Assembly (NCBI GenBank): GCA_029582265.1
Contig: CM055819.1
Coordinates: 28,843,064 to 28,907,063, forward strand
Source of the DNA: Zoroaster sp. YZ-2022
Taxonomy: Eukaryota > Echinodermata > Asteroidea > Forcipulatida > Zoroasteridae
Direction of reading: 5' to 3'
Length of the DNA: 64,000 nucleotides
Part shown: one piece after another, positions 46,300 through 57,243 of the stretch
Numbering within the stretch: the stretch's first letter is position 1
Layout of the letters: the number at the start of each line of letters is the position of its first letter
Program-made: the position numbers and the translations under genes
The notes under the pieces: generated by a model
Seen by the model: only the letters and a program-made list of their open reading frames with translations
What the model was told of the DNA's origin: nothing
Databases searched by the model: none

Positions 46300-48515
46300 G
46301 TAGGCCTTCGTACATGTCTGATGCTGATATATTAATGTTTTCGATACAGTGTCTTTTTGTAAAAAAAATTTTTTTAATCGAGCGAATGAGTGTAATAGGT
46401 CTTGTAAGTTTTAATTTGATGGTAAATGTTATGTTTTTTTCTGTCTTGTAAGCCATTTTGGCTGCATAATTCGGATATACAGGAGTGAGCTCAGTTGCTA
46501 TTTAAAGTTGTAACATATTAATCAAATTTCCAACCTATTAGTTTCAAATAATAAACCTATTATTAATTGTATTGTGTTATATTTTATTCCGAATCTGGAA
46601 CAAACCCCTTTACCCCCGGGGCGGGTTACGTCATTACACAGAACAATCAATAATAATCGCATTGGGAGGAGTGTTTACAGAGAGCATTCATTTTGATTTT
46701 CAAAGTAAATGGTAACGCAATTAATGGTAGCTTCATCTGAAGAATTCATAAGAAAATTAAGTCTTTCTTAGCCAGTTAAAAACTCAAAGTGATCATTTGT
46801 TTTGATAATATCAGCAAACATACAATTCCTAAAGTCCTTGATGTATAGTGGACAATCAAAAATAAAATGAATTTCATTCATTTTATGCAGAACACTTTTT
46901 TTTGAAATTTATTTATTTATTTTTTGTTACTAAATATGTACTTTACACGTTGAAATACATGAAATCACAAGGGGCTTTAAAATAAATGAATAAATAACAC
47001 ATTGAATGTATACATGAATAAAAAGTCGAAACAGCATTTTATACATAAATTATTATTAAGTCAAATGGACCCAGAATATAATTGTTATAATCCTTCTTAG
47101 TCTGCGCCCATGAGAATCTCCTGGTTGATGACCATTAACAGGGAAATATCCTACATTGTGTGGGGGATATGCAGATTGTACATGTACATGTATTTGGTAC
47201 AGTAAATCTCATCCCCTGTATACTATCGATAATTAACTGTCCAAATATTGTACTAGCGACTATAATAAATGGCTCAAAAGTTCATCGATCGAAAGGATTA
47301 CGAATGTCACAACATAGTCCAAATGTAACACACGCATTTTGGAATACAGCCATCATATACATTTAGTTTTGATGTAAAATTGTTTTTCGGGGAGGGTTAA
47401 GCGACAGTCACTGGATATAGGCCGACTCAACCTTTCTAAACTACTAGTATTTTTTTTGGTGGGTGTATACCTTCGTACATGTCTTTATGCTGATACATTA
47501 ATATTTTTCCATACAGTGTCTTTTCTAGTATTAAAATGGTCTTCATGTAAAAATTAAGTTTAAATTTTATGGTAAATGTTTTCCTGTCTCGTAAGCCATT
47601 TCCCCTGCATAATTCGGTTACACAAGAGTGACCTAAGTTGTTAGTTAAAGCTGAAAGATATAGTTTCAAATAATATTATTAATTGTATTGTATTATATTT
47701 TATTCCGAATCTGGAACAAACCCCTTTACCCGTTCAATAATAATAATAATCGCACTCGAAGGAGTGTTTACATACTCTTTCATTTTGATTTTACAAAGAA
47801 AAAAATATATTTGGCAGCGCAATTAAGAGTTAAAATCATAAGGAAATTCTATCTTTCTTTGGCATTTAAAATTCAAAGTGATCATTTGTTTTGATAATAT
47901 CAGCAAACATACATTTTCCTAAAGTCCTTGTATAGTGGACAATAAAAAAAAGATTTCTGATTCAACATCAAGGTGACAGCGTGGGCAAATTCTCTGACTG
48001 GAATCTTAACCAATTATTTCCATGTTTCAATAAACAGCTTATGTAAAGAGCATCTAAAATGGGTAGAACAAGGAATGACGGTATGATGAATTATTAACAC
48101 AATACAAATATAACTTATAACTCAAGCTCAAATTTATTTTTACGGTACAGTAAGTCCTGAGCTTGTTTCTCTGGTTAGGATTAATTCTGGACTCATATGT
48201 ATATTATCAGACCAGTTAGAAATGAACAAGTTACAGTTAATAAAGATAAACATTCATTTTATGCAGAACACTCATTTTGTACTTTATATACAAAATACCT
48301 GAAATGATGAAGGGACTCATATAATAAATACAAAAATAAATAAATAATTAAAAACACGTTGGGTATATACATGTAGATAAAGTCGGCACAGCATTTTATA
48401 CATAAATTATTAAGTTAAATAGACACCAAAATAAATGTCACAATCCTTCTTGGTCTGCTCCCATGAGAATCTCCTGGTTGGTGACAATTTTCATGAGAAA
48501 TATCCTGTTGTGAAT
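46300..48515 (-). repeat. Two copies of a ~1-kb segment containing a decayed LINE C-terminus
   Basis: 46300-47165 and 47465-48515 align in order: 'cttcgtacatgtct', 'gcataattcgg', 'ttattccgaatctggaacaa', 'gatcatttgttttgataata', 'attcattttatgcagaacac', 'cccatgagaatctcctggtt'. The second copy has about 300 bp more around 47950-48240. On the minus strand both encode a LINE-tail-like peptide with CPLY, KDFR, CMFADIIKTNDHFEF and LNFLMNSS, the pattern seen at the very C-terminus of several LINE polymerases, with stops. In the second copy more of it is visible, including a C-x-H spaced segment. Confidence 0.65.
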
Positions 48516-48680
48516 ATCTACATGTATTCACATGTAATTATACATGCTTCACGGTGCCGGTCCCGGTCACTTTATAACGGTTTCGATAATCCTTTACAAG
48601 GAAGAATTTACGTATCGGTATGTACTGACTTGTTTAATCCTCTACCAAGGACATTGTCTAGCGGTACGACCCGTGATATA

Positions 48681-49116
48681 AATGTGACCCAGCATGACAA
48701 AACCCACAAAAACGTCCCAGAAATAAAAAATGAGTTATTGGTATCATAATTATGAAAGGGCAACTCTTTAGCTTTTCAATGGTGAAATAATTATATCCAT
48801 CATGCATTCTGTTGGAAAGTTATGGACTTTGAAAGTTGAAAAACAATAAAATTACGATTTCGAAAAATACAGGATGTTTTGAAGAAAAAAAACCCACACT
48901 AACAATCGCAAAATGGTGCTCGGAATTTCGCTTTTTCACACACTTATATATCGGTTTCAGTAATTTTGTTTGCAGGAAATTGTGAAATAAACATCCGGGA
49001 ACTATAATCAGTAAAAACCCCAAAAGGCCGTATAACACCCCCATTGGTCGAAAATTGGCTGTATCTTGGATTGGGGTTCAGCGGCTTTTTGCGGGTTTCG
49101 CCGTGCGGGGTCACAA
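48681..49116. mobile_element. MITE with tgtgaccc ends
   Basis: The left end is tgtgacccagcatgacaaaa and the right end is the inverse of tgtgaccccgcacggcgaaa. The inverted repeats are imperfect, about 23 bp plus. A related uninterrupted sequence lies at 49266-49340: its 'cgtgatataaaacactaaaa' corresponds to 'cgtgatataaa' before the element joined to 'aataacactaaaa' after it. This gives an empty-site comparison and a short AT-rich TSD. Confidence 0.75.
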
Positions 49117-49146
49117 ATAACACTAAAATACAACGGAAATTGTAGA

Positions 49147-49520
49147 CATTATAATTGTCAAGTTGTAGTAAGAGTAAACATTATAATTGTCAGGTTGTAG
49201 TAGGAGTAAACATTATAATTGTCAAGTTGTAGTAAGTGTAGACATTATAATTGTCATACTTAATGCGCGCCCCTCTACCAGGACATTGTCCAAGCGGTAC
49301 AACCGTGATATAAAACACTAAAATACAGTGGAAATAGCAGACATTTTAATTGTCAAGTTGTAGTAAGAGTAAACATTATAATTGTCAGGTTGTAGCAAGA
49401 GCAAACATTATAATTGTCAAGTTGTAGTAAGGACATACATCAATATTGTCAGATTATAGCAAGAGCAAACATTATAATTATCGAGTTGTAGCAAGAGCAG
49501 ACATCAAAATTGTCAGTAAT
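49147..49520 (+). repeat. 32-bp tandem repeat in two blocks
   Basis: The unit is acattataattgtcaagttg plus tagtaagagtaa. Block one is 49147-49257 (about 3.5 copies) and block two is 49341-49520 (about 5 diverged copies). Between them lies the duplicated 'cctctaccaggacattgtcc' segment also found at 48637. Confidence 0.88.
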
Positions 49521-49934
49521 AATGGTCAGAAGTCTGACCATCACATCCTTAAGTATAACGTCACGGACGTCATTCTTAAAGCCCGCCCTCTCGCGCTAGC
49601 GCGCTAACACTACTCAACACAAGTTTGCACATTTGCACACACACACCCACACACTCATTTTTGCACATTTTAGTCCACAAACATATAGCACCTCATATAC
49701 TACACAAGCGCCTCATATACTACTCATATCGTATCACCAAAGTTGTCTGCCTCCATATTCCCGCGCAAATGAAACTCAATCAAACTTATTATCCAGACAA
49801 TATTAGATCTATCTGTAAATTGAAAAGTTACTTAAATTACTTTACATCAATTAATCATCATAACTTTTTTTTTGTAAACGGACAAAGTTACTACTTTCCC
49901 AACAGAACAAGAACTATTTGTAATCAAGGGTGGG
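49521..49934. other. No gene seen
   Basis: Non-coding, with a Y-rich run at about 49635-49670 (acacacacacccacacact). No supported gene. Confidence 0.45.
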
Positions 49935-50150
49935 TACTCTCTTAATGTAAAAGAGTGAAAAACCACTCTTTTAAAGATCTATATGGCGGACAAGTCTTTT
50001 TGGAGTAAAACTCGCTCTGATTCGAGTGAAAAATACAGTAAAAGGCTACCAATTCACTCTTTATACACTACTAATTTTACTCTTTATCCACTCCAAACAG
50101 ACTTGTCCAGCATATAGCTCTTTGAAAGGTTTTCACTCTTTTAAAGAGTA
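49935..50150. mobile_element. Hairpin MITE, 216 bp
   Basis: Arms of about 75 bp: tactctcttaatgtaaaaga, gtgaaaaacc, tatggcggacaagtcttttt and ggagtaaaa on the left, and the inverse on the right (50078-50150). The left arm also holds an internal small hairpin (aaaagagtg..cactctttt). No transposase and no clear TSD. Confidence 0.82.
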
Positions 50151-50456
50151 CGAGATATCAAACGCAAACCGTTCATCACAGGGTCAGGTCAACTTCTGCC
50201 CAGATACAGAGGAATGAGCAATGAACTCGTTTACCAATCCCATAAACAAACAGGTATTTTTCTCTTTCCTTACAGCCATACACAGACAACAGACAAAATT
50301 GCAATGCATTTAAAGAAGACATTGTCTTGAAATTTATTTAATTAAAATTGAAGTTCAATGAAAGAATTAATTAAAATTGATGCATTTCTAAATATATTGG
50401 ACTGCAATCCAGCAAAAATGTTTGAATACAGATCATTCTATAACAAACACACGTTA

Positions 50457-50689
50457 TAGGTTGGTGAAATTCTTGTGTCGGGTGATAAGCAATTGATTTT
50501 TAATTTTGCCCTACACCGACGTGTCTGTGAAAAACTCTACACGGGCGAAATTCGAACTCACACCCTCCTGCTTATTAGTGCAGACGTCTTAACCTCTCGA
50601 CCATCGAGCTTTCCCGATGACAATTGGCCGGCTAGAATCCTAGAGTATACAGTGCTATACACACGTCGGTGTAGGGCAAAATTAAAAAT
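50457..50689 (-). mobile_element. tRNA-like SINE carrying a 30-bp inverted repeat, 13-bp TSD
   Basis: Flanking direct repeats caaacacacgtta lie at 50444-50456 and 50690-50702. On the minus strand there is a tRNA-like core: box A 'tggtcgagaggttaag' and box B 'gtgagttcgaatttcgccc' (about 50613-50541). The core sits between perfect 30-bp inverted arms at 50495-50524 and 50661-50690 (gatttttaattttgccctac and accgacgtgt). The right arm overlaps the TSD edge by a base. The mixture of SINE-like TSD and a perfect inverted repeat is unusual. Confidence 0.65.
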
Positions 50690-50702
50690 CAAACACACGT
50701 TA

Positions 50703-52333
50703 ATACAAAGGTACATCTTGATATCTTGTTATCTACAAAAAACAACAAATTCCTTCATCTCCACAACGCCTATGTTGAAAATAAACATACAGCTTATATA
50801 AATGATCATCAGTGTGGGTGAACCCCGTCTCTAAAAATACATCAAGGGAGTACATCTAATCAAATACACACTGAACTTATATTATCTGTACACAAATATA
50901 ACAGTGTTTGAATAAGGTAGAACCCATCAATAGAATATATCATAAGAAAGTTATTTTGTTTGCAACACCTGGCATACGGTACGGTACATACACAAAATAA
51001 GTTCAAACACAGTGAATACACAAGTTAAACCCACAAGCTGGTCTTAACTGCACAACAAATTTAGAGATAAGGAACACCAAAGTCCTATAAAATACATAAT
51101 AATACATATATTTCTTTATAAATACACATTATTTATAGATCAATATTTATATCTAGGCTATGTATACCTGAAAGTGGTATTACACCATGTCCCGGAACAC
51201 CTGAGTAAAGCAGACATTTCTATTTCTCTTAATAACAACATTTACATCACCCCCCCCTAAACATTTTTTTTAATAAATAAAAATCAATGTGTTTTGGCAT
51301 CGGCGGCTGCAGCCAGCTTTCTACCAGCAAAATACCCACAAACGGTAGTTTGGTACCACCCTCCCAGCATACTCATAGCAGTTTTGCTATCATATAGGAT
51401 AATATTATTATACCAATAATAATGAACACATCGTCACGATGTCATTTTGTATGTTTTATCACACGCCACACTCACCGACCGCCACACTCAGTGAAAACAA
51501 GATGGCCGACTTGGAAAAAGATTTGACAGGCAAACAGTGACCTGTAGGTCAAATGTAACGCTGTATTCTCTGTCAATAATATTGAAGTCTAAAGATACAA
51601 CTAATCTTATCTTAAACTCAGTCAATCTTCCTTACAGACTGATTTTGAAACGCAACACTAATACATGATTAACGGTGATACGGGCTTTAACAATAAAACC
51701 CACCTCATTTATGAGTTTACAAGATCAGTGGTGTACAAGGCCCTAAATAGTCTTGTTTAATTCATTTATCAGAATATGAAATAGGTCGATTAGTGTTTAT
51801 TTTCAATTGTCTGCATCCCCTTCCGTGTGTCCTGGAACAAAGGAAAGTGAGAAACCCCCGTTAGACCCTATATTTATGGATATTACAGGACACCACAAAC
51901 GAATGCACAGTGTTACTTTTAATTCCACGGTTTCCAGTGGCAGATCCAAAAGCCTCTGCTCACCCTCTCCACAGAGAGAGAGGGAGAGGTTTGGAGCAAT
52001 TCTTAATTTAGTATTTACACTATTGTAACAATGCTTTGATATCAAGCATTTGTTTCTTTGGTAATGGTTTTAATGAACCGTTAAGCAAAGGCTGCTCTTG
52101 AAGGCATGGTATTCCAGTATGTACTCCTTGGTAAAACATCATTAAGTGAATAATAAAAATGAGCAAATTAATTGTAAACTCAACAGCGAGGAAACGTAAA
52201 CTTTTGTCGCGAAATTCAATTTTAGAAAGACAAATTTTAATTTTACCATTTTACCAAATACTTAACAATTTATTTAATAATCTCTGAATGCCTTTGCGAA
52301 ATTTAAATTTATATGTCAAATATATATTGTAAT
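50703..52333. other. No gene seen
   Basis: About 1.6 kb of AT-rich DNA. Overlapping short frames on both strands at 51803-52045 show no domain. A C-run followed by a T-run lies at about 51250-51272. Nothing is firmly supported. Confidence 0.4.
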
Positions 52334-52349
52334 ATTTTAGTTCCTTATA

Positions 52350-52682
52350 ATTATGTTATCCTCTTTCGGCTGCTCCCGTTAGGGGTCGCCACAGCGGATC
52401 ATGATCCGCATATTATTTGATTTGGCATAGGTTTTACGCCGGATGCCCTTCCTGGCGCAACCCTCCGATTTATCTGGGCTTGGGACCGGCACTAAGCATG
52501 CACTGGCTTATACATCCCCAGTGGCTGGGTTCAATTCGGCTCTAGCAGCAATTATGGTAAAGTGTCTTGCTCAAGGACACAAGCACCATGGTCGCGGCAA
52601 GGCTTCGAACCCACACATTCTGACGACTCAGCCATCAGAACACAAATCCGATGCACTAAACCGTTCGACCATGGCACCCCAC
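52350..52682 (-). mobile_element. tRNA-derived SINE with 16-bp TSD
   Basis: Flanked by attttagttccttata at 52334-52349 and 52683-52698. On the minus strand it starts with a tRNA-like head ('tgccatggtcgaacggttta', box B 'gtgggttcgaagcc') and the shared block 'tgtccttgagcaagacactt'. Its 3' part differs from families A and B: 'gttgcgccaggaagggcatc', 'cggcgtaaaacc', 'gatcatgatccgctgtggcg', 'acccctaacgggagcagcc'. I recognise that 3' segment as one that recurs in repeats of distant animals but cannot name the domain. Confidence 0.9.
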
Positions 52683-52781
52683 ATTTTAGTTCCTTATATG
52701 ATTAATCTTATTAATTCTAAGTGATTGTCTGCAGTTTTGTTTAAAATGTGTTGACTGATTTATTGTATACACCGTAAATCT

Positions 52782-52812
<31 letters not shown>

Positions 52813-52941
52813 CTAAACCGTTCGACCATGGCACCCCACATTTTAGTTCCTTATATGATTAATCTTATTAATTCTAAGTGATTGTCTGCAGTTTTGTTTA
52901 AAATGTGTTGACTGATTTATTGTATACACCGTAAATCTCAA
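52656..52941 (+). repeat. Tandem duplication of about 126 bp around an AT microsatellite
   Basis: 52656-52781 and 52814-52941 are nearly identical ('taaaccgttcgaccatggca' to 'caccgtaaatctcaa'), separated by (TA)n at 52782-52811. The duplicated block includes the SINE head edge and one TSD copy, so the duplication is younger than the SINE. Confidence 0.9.
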
Positions 52942-53033
52942 CTACCAGCGTTCCACTAGTTTTACTACAAGTATATTACGCTCTGTCTATGTGGCATTGA
53001 GCACTCTACTTCAAGATAGACCGCTACATTTAA

Positions 53034-53135
<102 letters not shown>

Positions 53136-53367
53136 GTTAAGCTTGTTAACATTTCTTTTTATATAAACTTGTACGTAAATTTTGATGTAATTCAGCGCCT
53201 GGACTGCCATGCCACTTTTATCTTTGAACAATAAACCATTTATAATAACAACAGTTAACTTAAAATAAACATTCATTAAAAGTAAGCAACCATTTGTAAG
53301 GTATTTGTAAACAGGGCGGGGGGGGGGGCATTCAATTATTCGAAAGGATAATGTCCCTGATTAATTA

Positions 53368-54146
53368 TTACCTACAAACATAAGACATAAACCAATTAAT
53401 TTCCTCATTTATAACATCCATAGGCATATGAATATTAGGCTTTCCATACGCCAAATTCATTTGCCAACCTTCGTAATAAAACACCCCCGTACCACGGAAT
53501 GTTTCCCGTAATATAAGACCCAAGTTCCACAGTGTATAGTCACTGGCGTAAACTCTGGCCAAAACTGACCCGTGCTCTCTGGCATGAGAACCCTTAATGA
53601 TGATGGGCACGTCAGGGCATCGTTCTCGGAACCGTAAAACTGCCTCTTTAAGGAGTTGCGTGCGCTCTAAGAAACTTACACTAGTCCACTGAGTGAGATG
53701 TCCCCATGGACACAACACAATGATGTACTTGGCACAAGAGTCACTTGGTATGTTATCTAACACATCTACCTCATACGGAGTCTCGTTTAAGGTTAATTCA
53801 GTATTTGTTACAACACGGGGGTGAAAGTAAAAACTCATCTCCAAATCATTATCCTTGAAGTAATCATGCATCACCATCTTGTATTTACCCTTCCCTAAAT
53901 GTTGCCAGGGATGGCCCAGTTTCTTCGTTAACACACTGTACCAAATCCTCACATTCGAGTCTCCGTGAATAAACACGTGCTTGTGACGCAGACACCCATT
54001 GACAGCTTGTACGTCATCCCATCTTTGTACTTTGCACAGGAGGTTGTGCCACTCGTTGTTCAACCAGAACCCATGGTTTACAAGAGGCTCGTCATCTGGC
54101 TTACAGAATGGTGCTTGACTGAACGCATGCGTCATATTTCCTGCTT
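53368..54146 (-). CDS. NXPE family member, terminal exon (C-terminal domain)
   Basis: The minus-strand frame ends with a stop at 53368-53370 and encodes the conserved NXPE C-terminal domain. Visible are PFCKPDDEP, HGFWLNNEWHNLLC, NGCLRHKHVFIHGDSNVRIW (GDS motif at 53964-53956), IIVLCPWGHLTQW, RCPDVPIIIKGSHAREHG, GVFYYEGWQMNLAYG and PNIHMP before the C-terminal CR. The GDS...H layout recalls SGNH hydrolases, but no Asp sits three residues before the His, so activity is doubtful. NXPE proteins are secreted or luminal glycoproteins of uncertain function. The best splice acceptor is the pyrimidine-rich gtttttctcctcctcaacacag, giving an exon start at 54146. A weaker acceptor (gcgttcag) starts at 54118. 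The frame stays open upstream, and its FLLLN stretch mimics a signal peptide but is the translated pyrimidine tract. An AATAAA (minus sense) lies about 53130. Confidence 0.88.
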
Positions 54147-54714
54147 CTGTGTTGAGGAGGAGAAAAACTATCACAACACCCCGGCAAATTTTAAACATCT
54201 CATCAGCTATACACATTTAATTGTTCTGAGTGGCGTAGCAATTCTTTAAATAATATAATCTCCCCAATTCCTTCCCCTGCCGGGAGGTGTTGTAATAACA
54301 TTTCACAGTTAAGCATACCCAAATATACAAGACTAATTCCACGAAAATTAGTATCATCAAGATACACAATATTTGTCATGAAGATTTCATGGTCAAGATG
54401 ACGTGTTATAATTTTTTTTACAATTAAGCATGAAGTCAAATCAAGATGATTTTTTTGGTGATTCTTACAATGCTGCACCCAATTTTCACATTATAACCAG
54501 CAGCCCATCTTCAGAACAGGCACAACGTCAGGAACTAAACAGTCTTTAGTTCTTCGTTGTTTTGAGTGATTTTATCCTTATAACATTTGCCCATGCATAA
54601 TGTCCCTCTGTTTGTTTACATGTAAATCCGTCTGTCTGTCTGATACTGTCTAATGTCTGTCTACTTCACTGCCTTTTATTTTTTTAATCTTAATTATTTT
54701 AATATTTTTTTAAA

Positions 54715-55078
54715 TAATAATAATAATGTAGACTTATATAGCGCACGTATCCACCAAACTGGTGCTCAAAGCGCATTACATTATTACCCCTGCTCATCAG
54801 GCGCATAAATCATTCCTGAAACCATCTCAGCTCCCTGGGGAGTATATAGATCAATTGCTGCCATTTCAGCGCATATAGGGCTAATCAAACACAGCAACCA
54901 ACTCTGCCCTCACAGGTACCCATTTACCCCTGGGTGGAGAGAAGCAATTATGGTAAAGTGTCTTGCTCAAGGACACAAGCACCTCGGTCGCGGTCGGGAT
55001 TCGAACCCACATTCTGACGACTCAGCCATCAGAACACAAATCCGATTCACTAAACCGCTCGCCCATGGCACTCCATGT
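54715..55078 (-). mobile_element. tRNA-derived SINE, family B, in NXPE intron
   Basis: Copy of the 16535-16905 family. Head on the right ('tgccatgggcgagcggttta', box B 'gtgggttcgaatcccgacc'), conserved 'tgtccttgagcaagacactt', body with 'ctccccagggagctgagatg', and tail 'gcgctttgagcaccagtttg', 'gtggatacgtgcgc', then (ATT)n at the left. It lies between the last two NXPE exons in the same orientation as the gene. Confidence 0.9.
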
Positions 55079-55326
55079 TAGTAGTTTGATATTACTATGA
55101 CTTTTAAATTGTTTATAATTATATGTAATATTTCGTAATTTGTTATGTAAATATTTCATCGTTGGCACGAATCTGGATAGGCACATCTTTTCGATGACAG
55201 TTTTATACTTTTGCTCTATCCACTTTGCCCCAATGCAACTCTTAATTCGTATCACCTATGACTGTCTAAAGATATAAAATAAACAAAATAACCCATAAAT
55301 AAATCAATTCCTAGATCACTTCGAAT

Positions 55327-55740
55327 TAAGCTTGGGCGATCGATAATATCGAATATCGCGATACCTTTTTTATTCGATTACGATATCGAGAATCTTTTTA
55401 TATTATCGAGATATCGGTAAATCGCGATTAAAAATATATATCGCGATTAAAAAAAAATCGCCATTGTGAGTCAAGTCAGAAATTCCATGGAAACAAACAT
55501 TAGAACAGTCTTTTCAGCTTTTGGAAATGAGAAACAAAAGTGAACTACTTCAGAAATACATACACGCTCTGGAAATGAATTTACGATTTATTGTGATGCT
55601 TGTAGAGGGGTACATACCTGTGGTTATTGGCTCTAAAGCAATCATGCATGAATGAAAATATAATCGCGATTATATCGAAAATCGCGATATTTGTTTGCCG
55701 ATATATCGTGGATGAAAACAATCGATATCGCCCAAGCTTA
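55327..55740. mobile_element. hAT-type MITE with perfect 8-bp TSD, in NXPE intron
   Basis: The ends are taagcttgggcgatcgata and the inverse tatcgcccaagctta. The 8-bp TSD cttcgaat lies at 55319-55326 and 55741-55748. Subterminal regions are full of atatcgcgatt-type motifs on both sides, which give extended foldback potential. 414 bp, no coding capacity. Confidence 0.93.
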
Positions 55741-55748
55741 CTTCGAAT

Positions 55749-56380
55749 ACATTTAAAACAATTTGTAACTACCAAAGTTTCTCACGCAAAGTAGCTTATG
55801 GCAACAAACTCGTGATGCATGTGGACATGAGATATTCGTATAAAGTACCAACTCACTGATGTATGTCTGTAGCGTCGTAAAGTGTTTTCATATGTTAATC
55901 TATTATACAAACTTTGGTGTTTGTGTTGTAAAAAGGTTGACAGTGATAGATATGCACAGGATATCGGGTGTATGCAACACAAACATGTTAAGTGCATTTT
56001 TGGCGATTTTGGGGTTTTAGTATAAATATTATGTATTACATTCTGTAGATACCAATGAAATGTATTTTATGACGAAAATTTCTTGAGAAAAAAGTGTATA
56101 TTTCCATTTGCACACGAACAGAAACCTGATTTTTGACAATGGTCCAAACCTTGAATCGCGTTTTTTCCGAAACTCAAAAAATGTACTTAACATGTTTGTG
56201 TTCCAAGCACTGGAAATATAAATGTATACTCACTTGCTATTGTAATAAACATTGGTCCTCGTGGAAGCGCTTTGTAGGAGTGGTTCCTGAATACCGAAAA
56301 TTACAAAAACACTTTGAATTTTGTGGGTGACGGAACTTTATTTCTGTATTTTTGGCCAGGCCTGACATTGTATCCTTATA
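55749..56380. other. NXPE intron sequence, nothing else seen
   Basis: Intronic on the minus strand. No repeat or coding signal beyond short open frames. Confidence 0.5.
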
Positions 56381-56520
56381 GATCAGTCAATTCCAACTTG
56401 GTCCATTGGACTTCTAGATTAGTCAATTCCAACTTGGCCCCTTGTACTTATAGATCAGTTCATTCCAACTTGGTCCCTTTGACTTGTAGATCAGTCCATT
56501 CCAACTTGGTCCCTTTAAGA
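56381..56520 (+). repeat. 36-bp tandem repeat, four copies, in NXPE intron
   Basis: The unit is tagatcagtcaattccaact plus tggtccatt-type and gactta-type segments (about 36 bp). Copies are 80-95 percent similar by eye. Confidence 0.88.
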
Positions 56521-56590
56521 CCTATATGCCTACCTTTTGCACTTAGGACCTTAGCTGTAGTGCCTAAGCCTCATGTAACATAGCTGTAGC

Positions 56591-57046
56591 CAGGGGCGTA
56601 GCGAAGGCATTTTTTTGGTGGGTATGGAGCCAATTTGCGGACTGACATCAGAGTTGGGTGGGGCACAACGTATTTTTGCTGGTAAATTTACCAACACAAC
56701 AGTAATATAACCAGACAAATTTACTTGGTTTCCCCCGTAAATGGACACTCTGAAAAGTCGCTACAAGGGGCGGGGGGTGGTGGGTGGGTAGGGACAACTG
56801 CCAGCCGAAACCGCATCTTATAAACCACTTATAACAAACAAACAACTCGACAAATCTTCACGGCTTAGAAACACAATACATTTGCAGTCGGCAAGCCCAC
56901 AGCTCAAGGTTTGACAATTTATTCTGGACCAACCCTTGTTCTAGTACCTTTCATGCTTCATTTGCCGACTGAGGCTCTAAATGCCCACTGAGGAAAAAAA
57001 TATTGAGGGGATCATACACCCACACACCCCGCTCGCTACGGCCCTG
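56591..57046. mobile_element. hAT-type MITE with imperfect 8-bp TSD, in NXPE intron
   Basis: The ends are caggggcgtagcga and the inverse tcgctacggccctg. The flanks are gctgtagc (56583-56590) and gctgcaac (57047-57054), six of eight matching. 456 bp, non-coding. It lies about 200 bp from the large NXPE exon. Confidence 0.82.
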
Positions 57047-57243
57047 GCTGCAACATATAGCCCCTACTTTATACCTGTTTTAAGTGAAATTCGAACTTGG
57101 ATACAAGTGAGATTCGAACCCTAGGTCCATTTTACGGTGCTGTGATTTTAAGGGTTATAGAATTCATAAATATGCTAATTGTTCGTTCCTTCGTGCGTCC
57201 GTTCAGCTGTCATTATTTCTTTATTTGTTTTTTTAAAACTTAC

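Noticed and set aside
51803..52045. Overlapping frames on both strands near 51.9 kb
   Set aside because: Both are short, without domains or splice signals; no basis to choose either.
57100..57130. Box B-like motif (gattcgaaccctaggtcc)
   Set aside because: No matching box A or tRNA fold at the right distance; isolated motif only.
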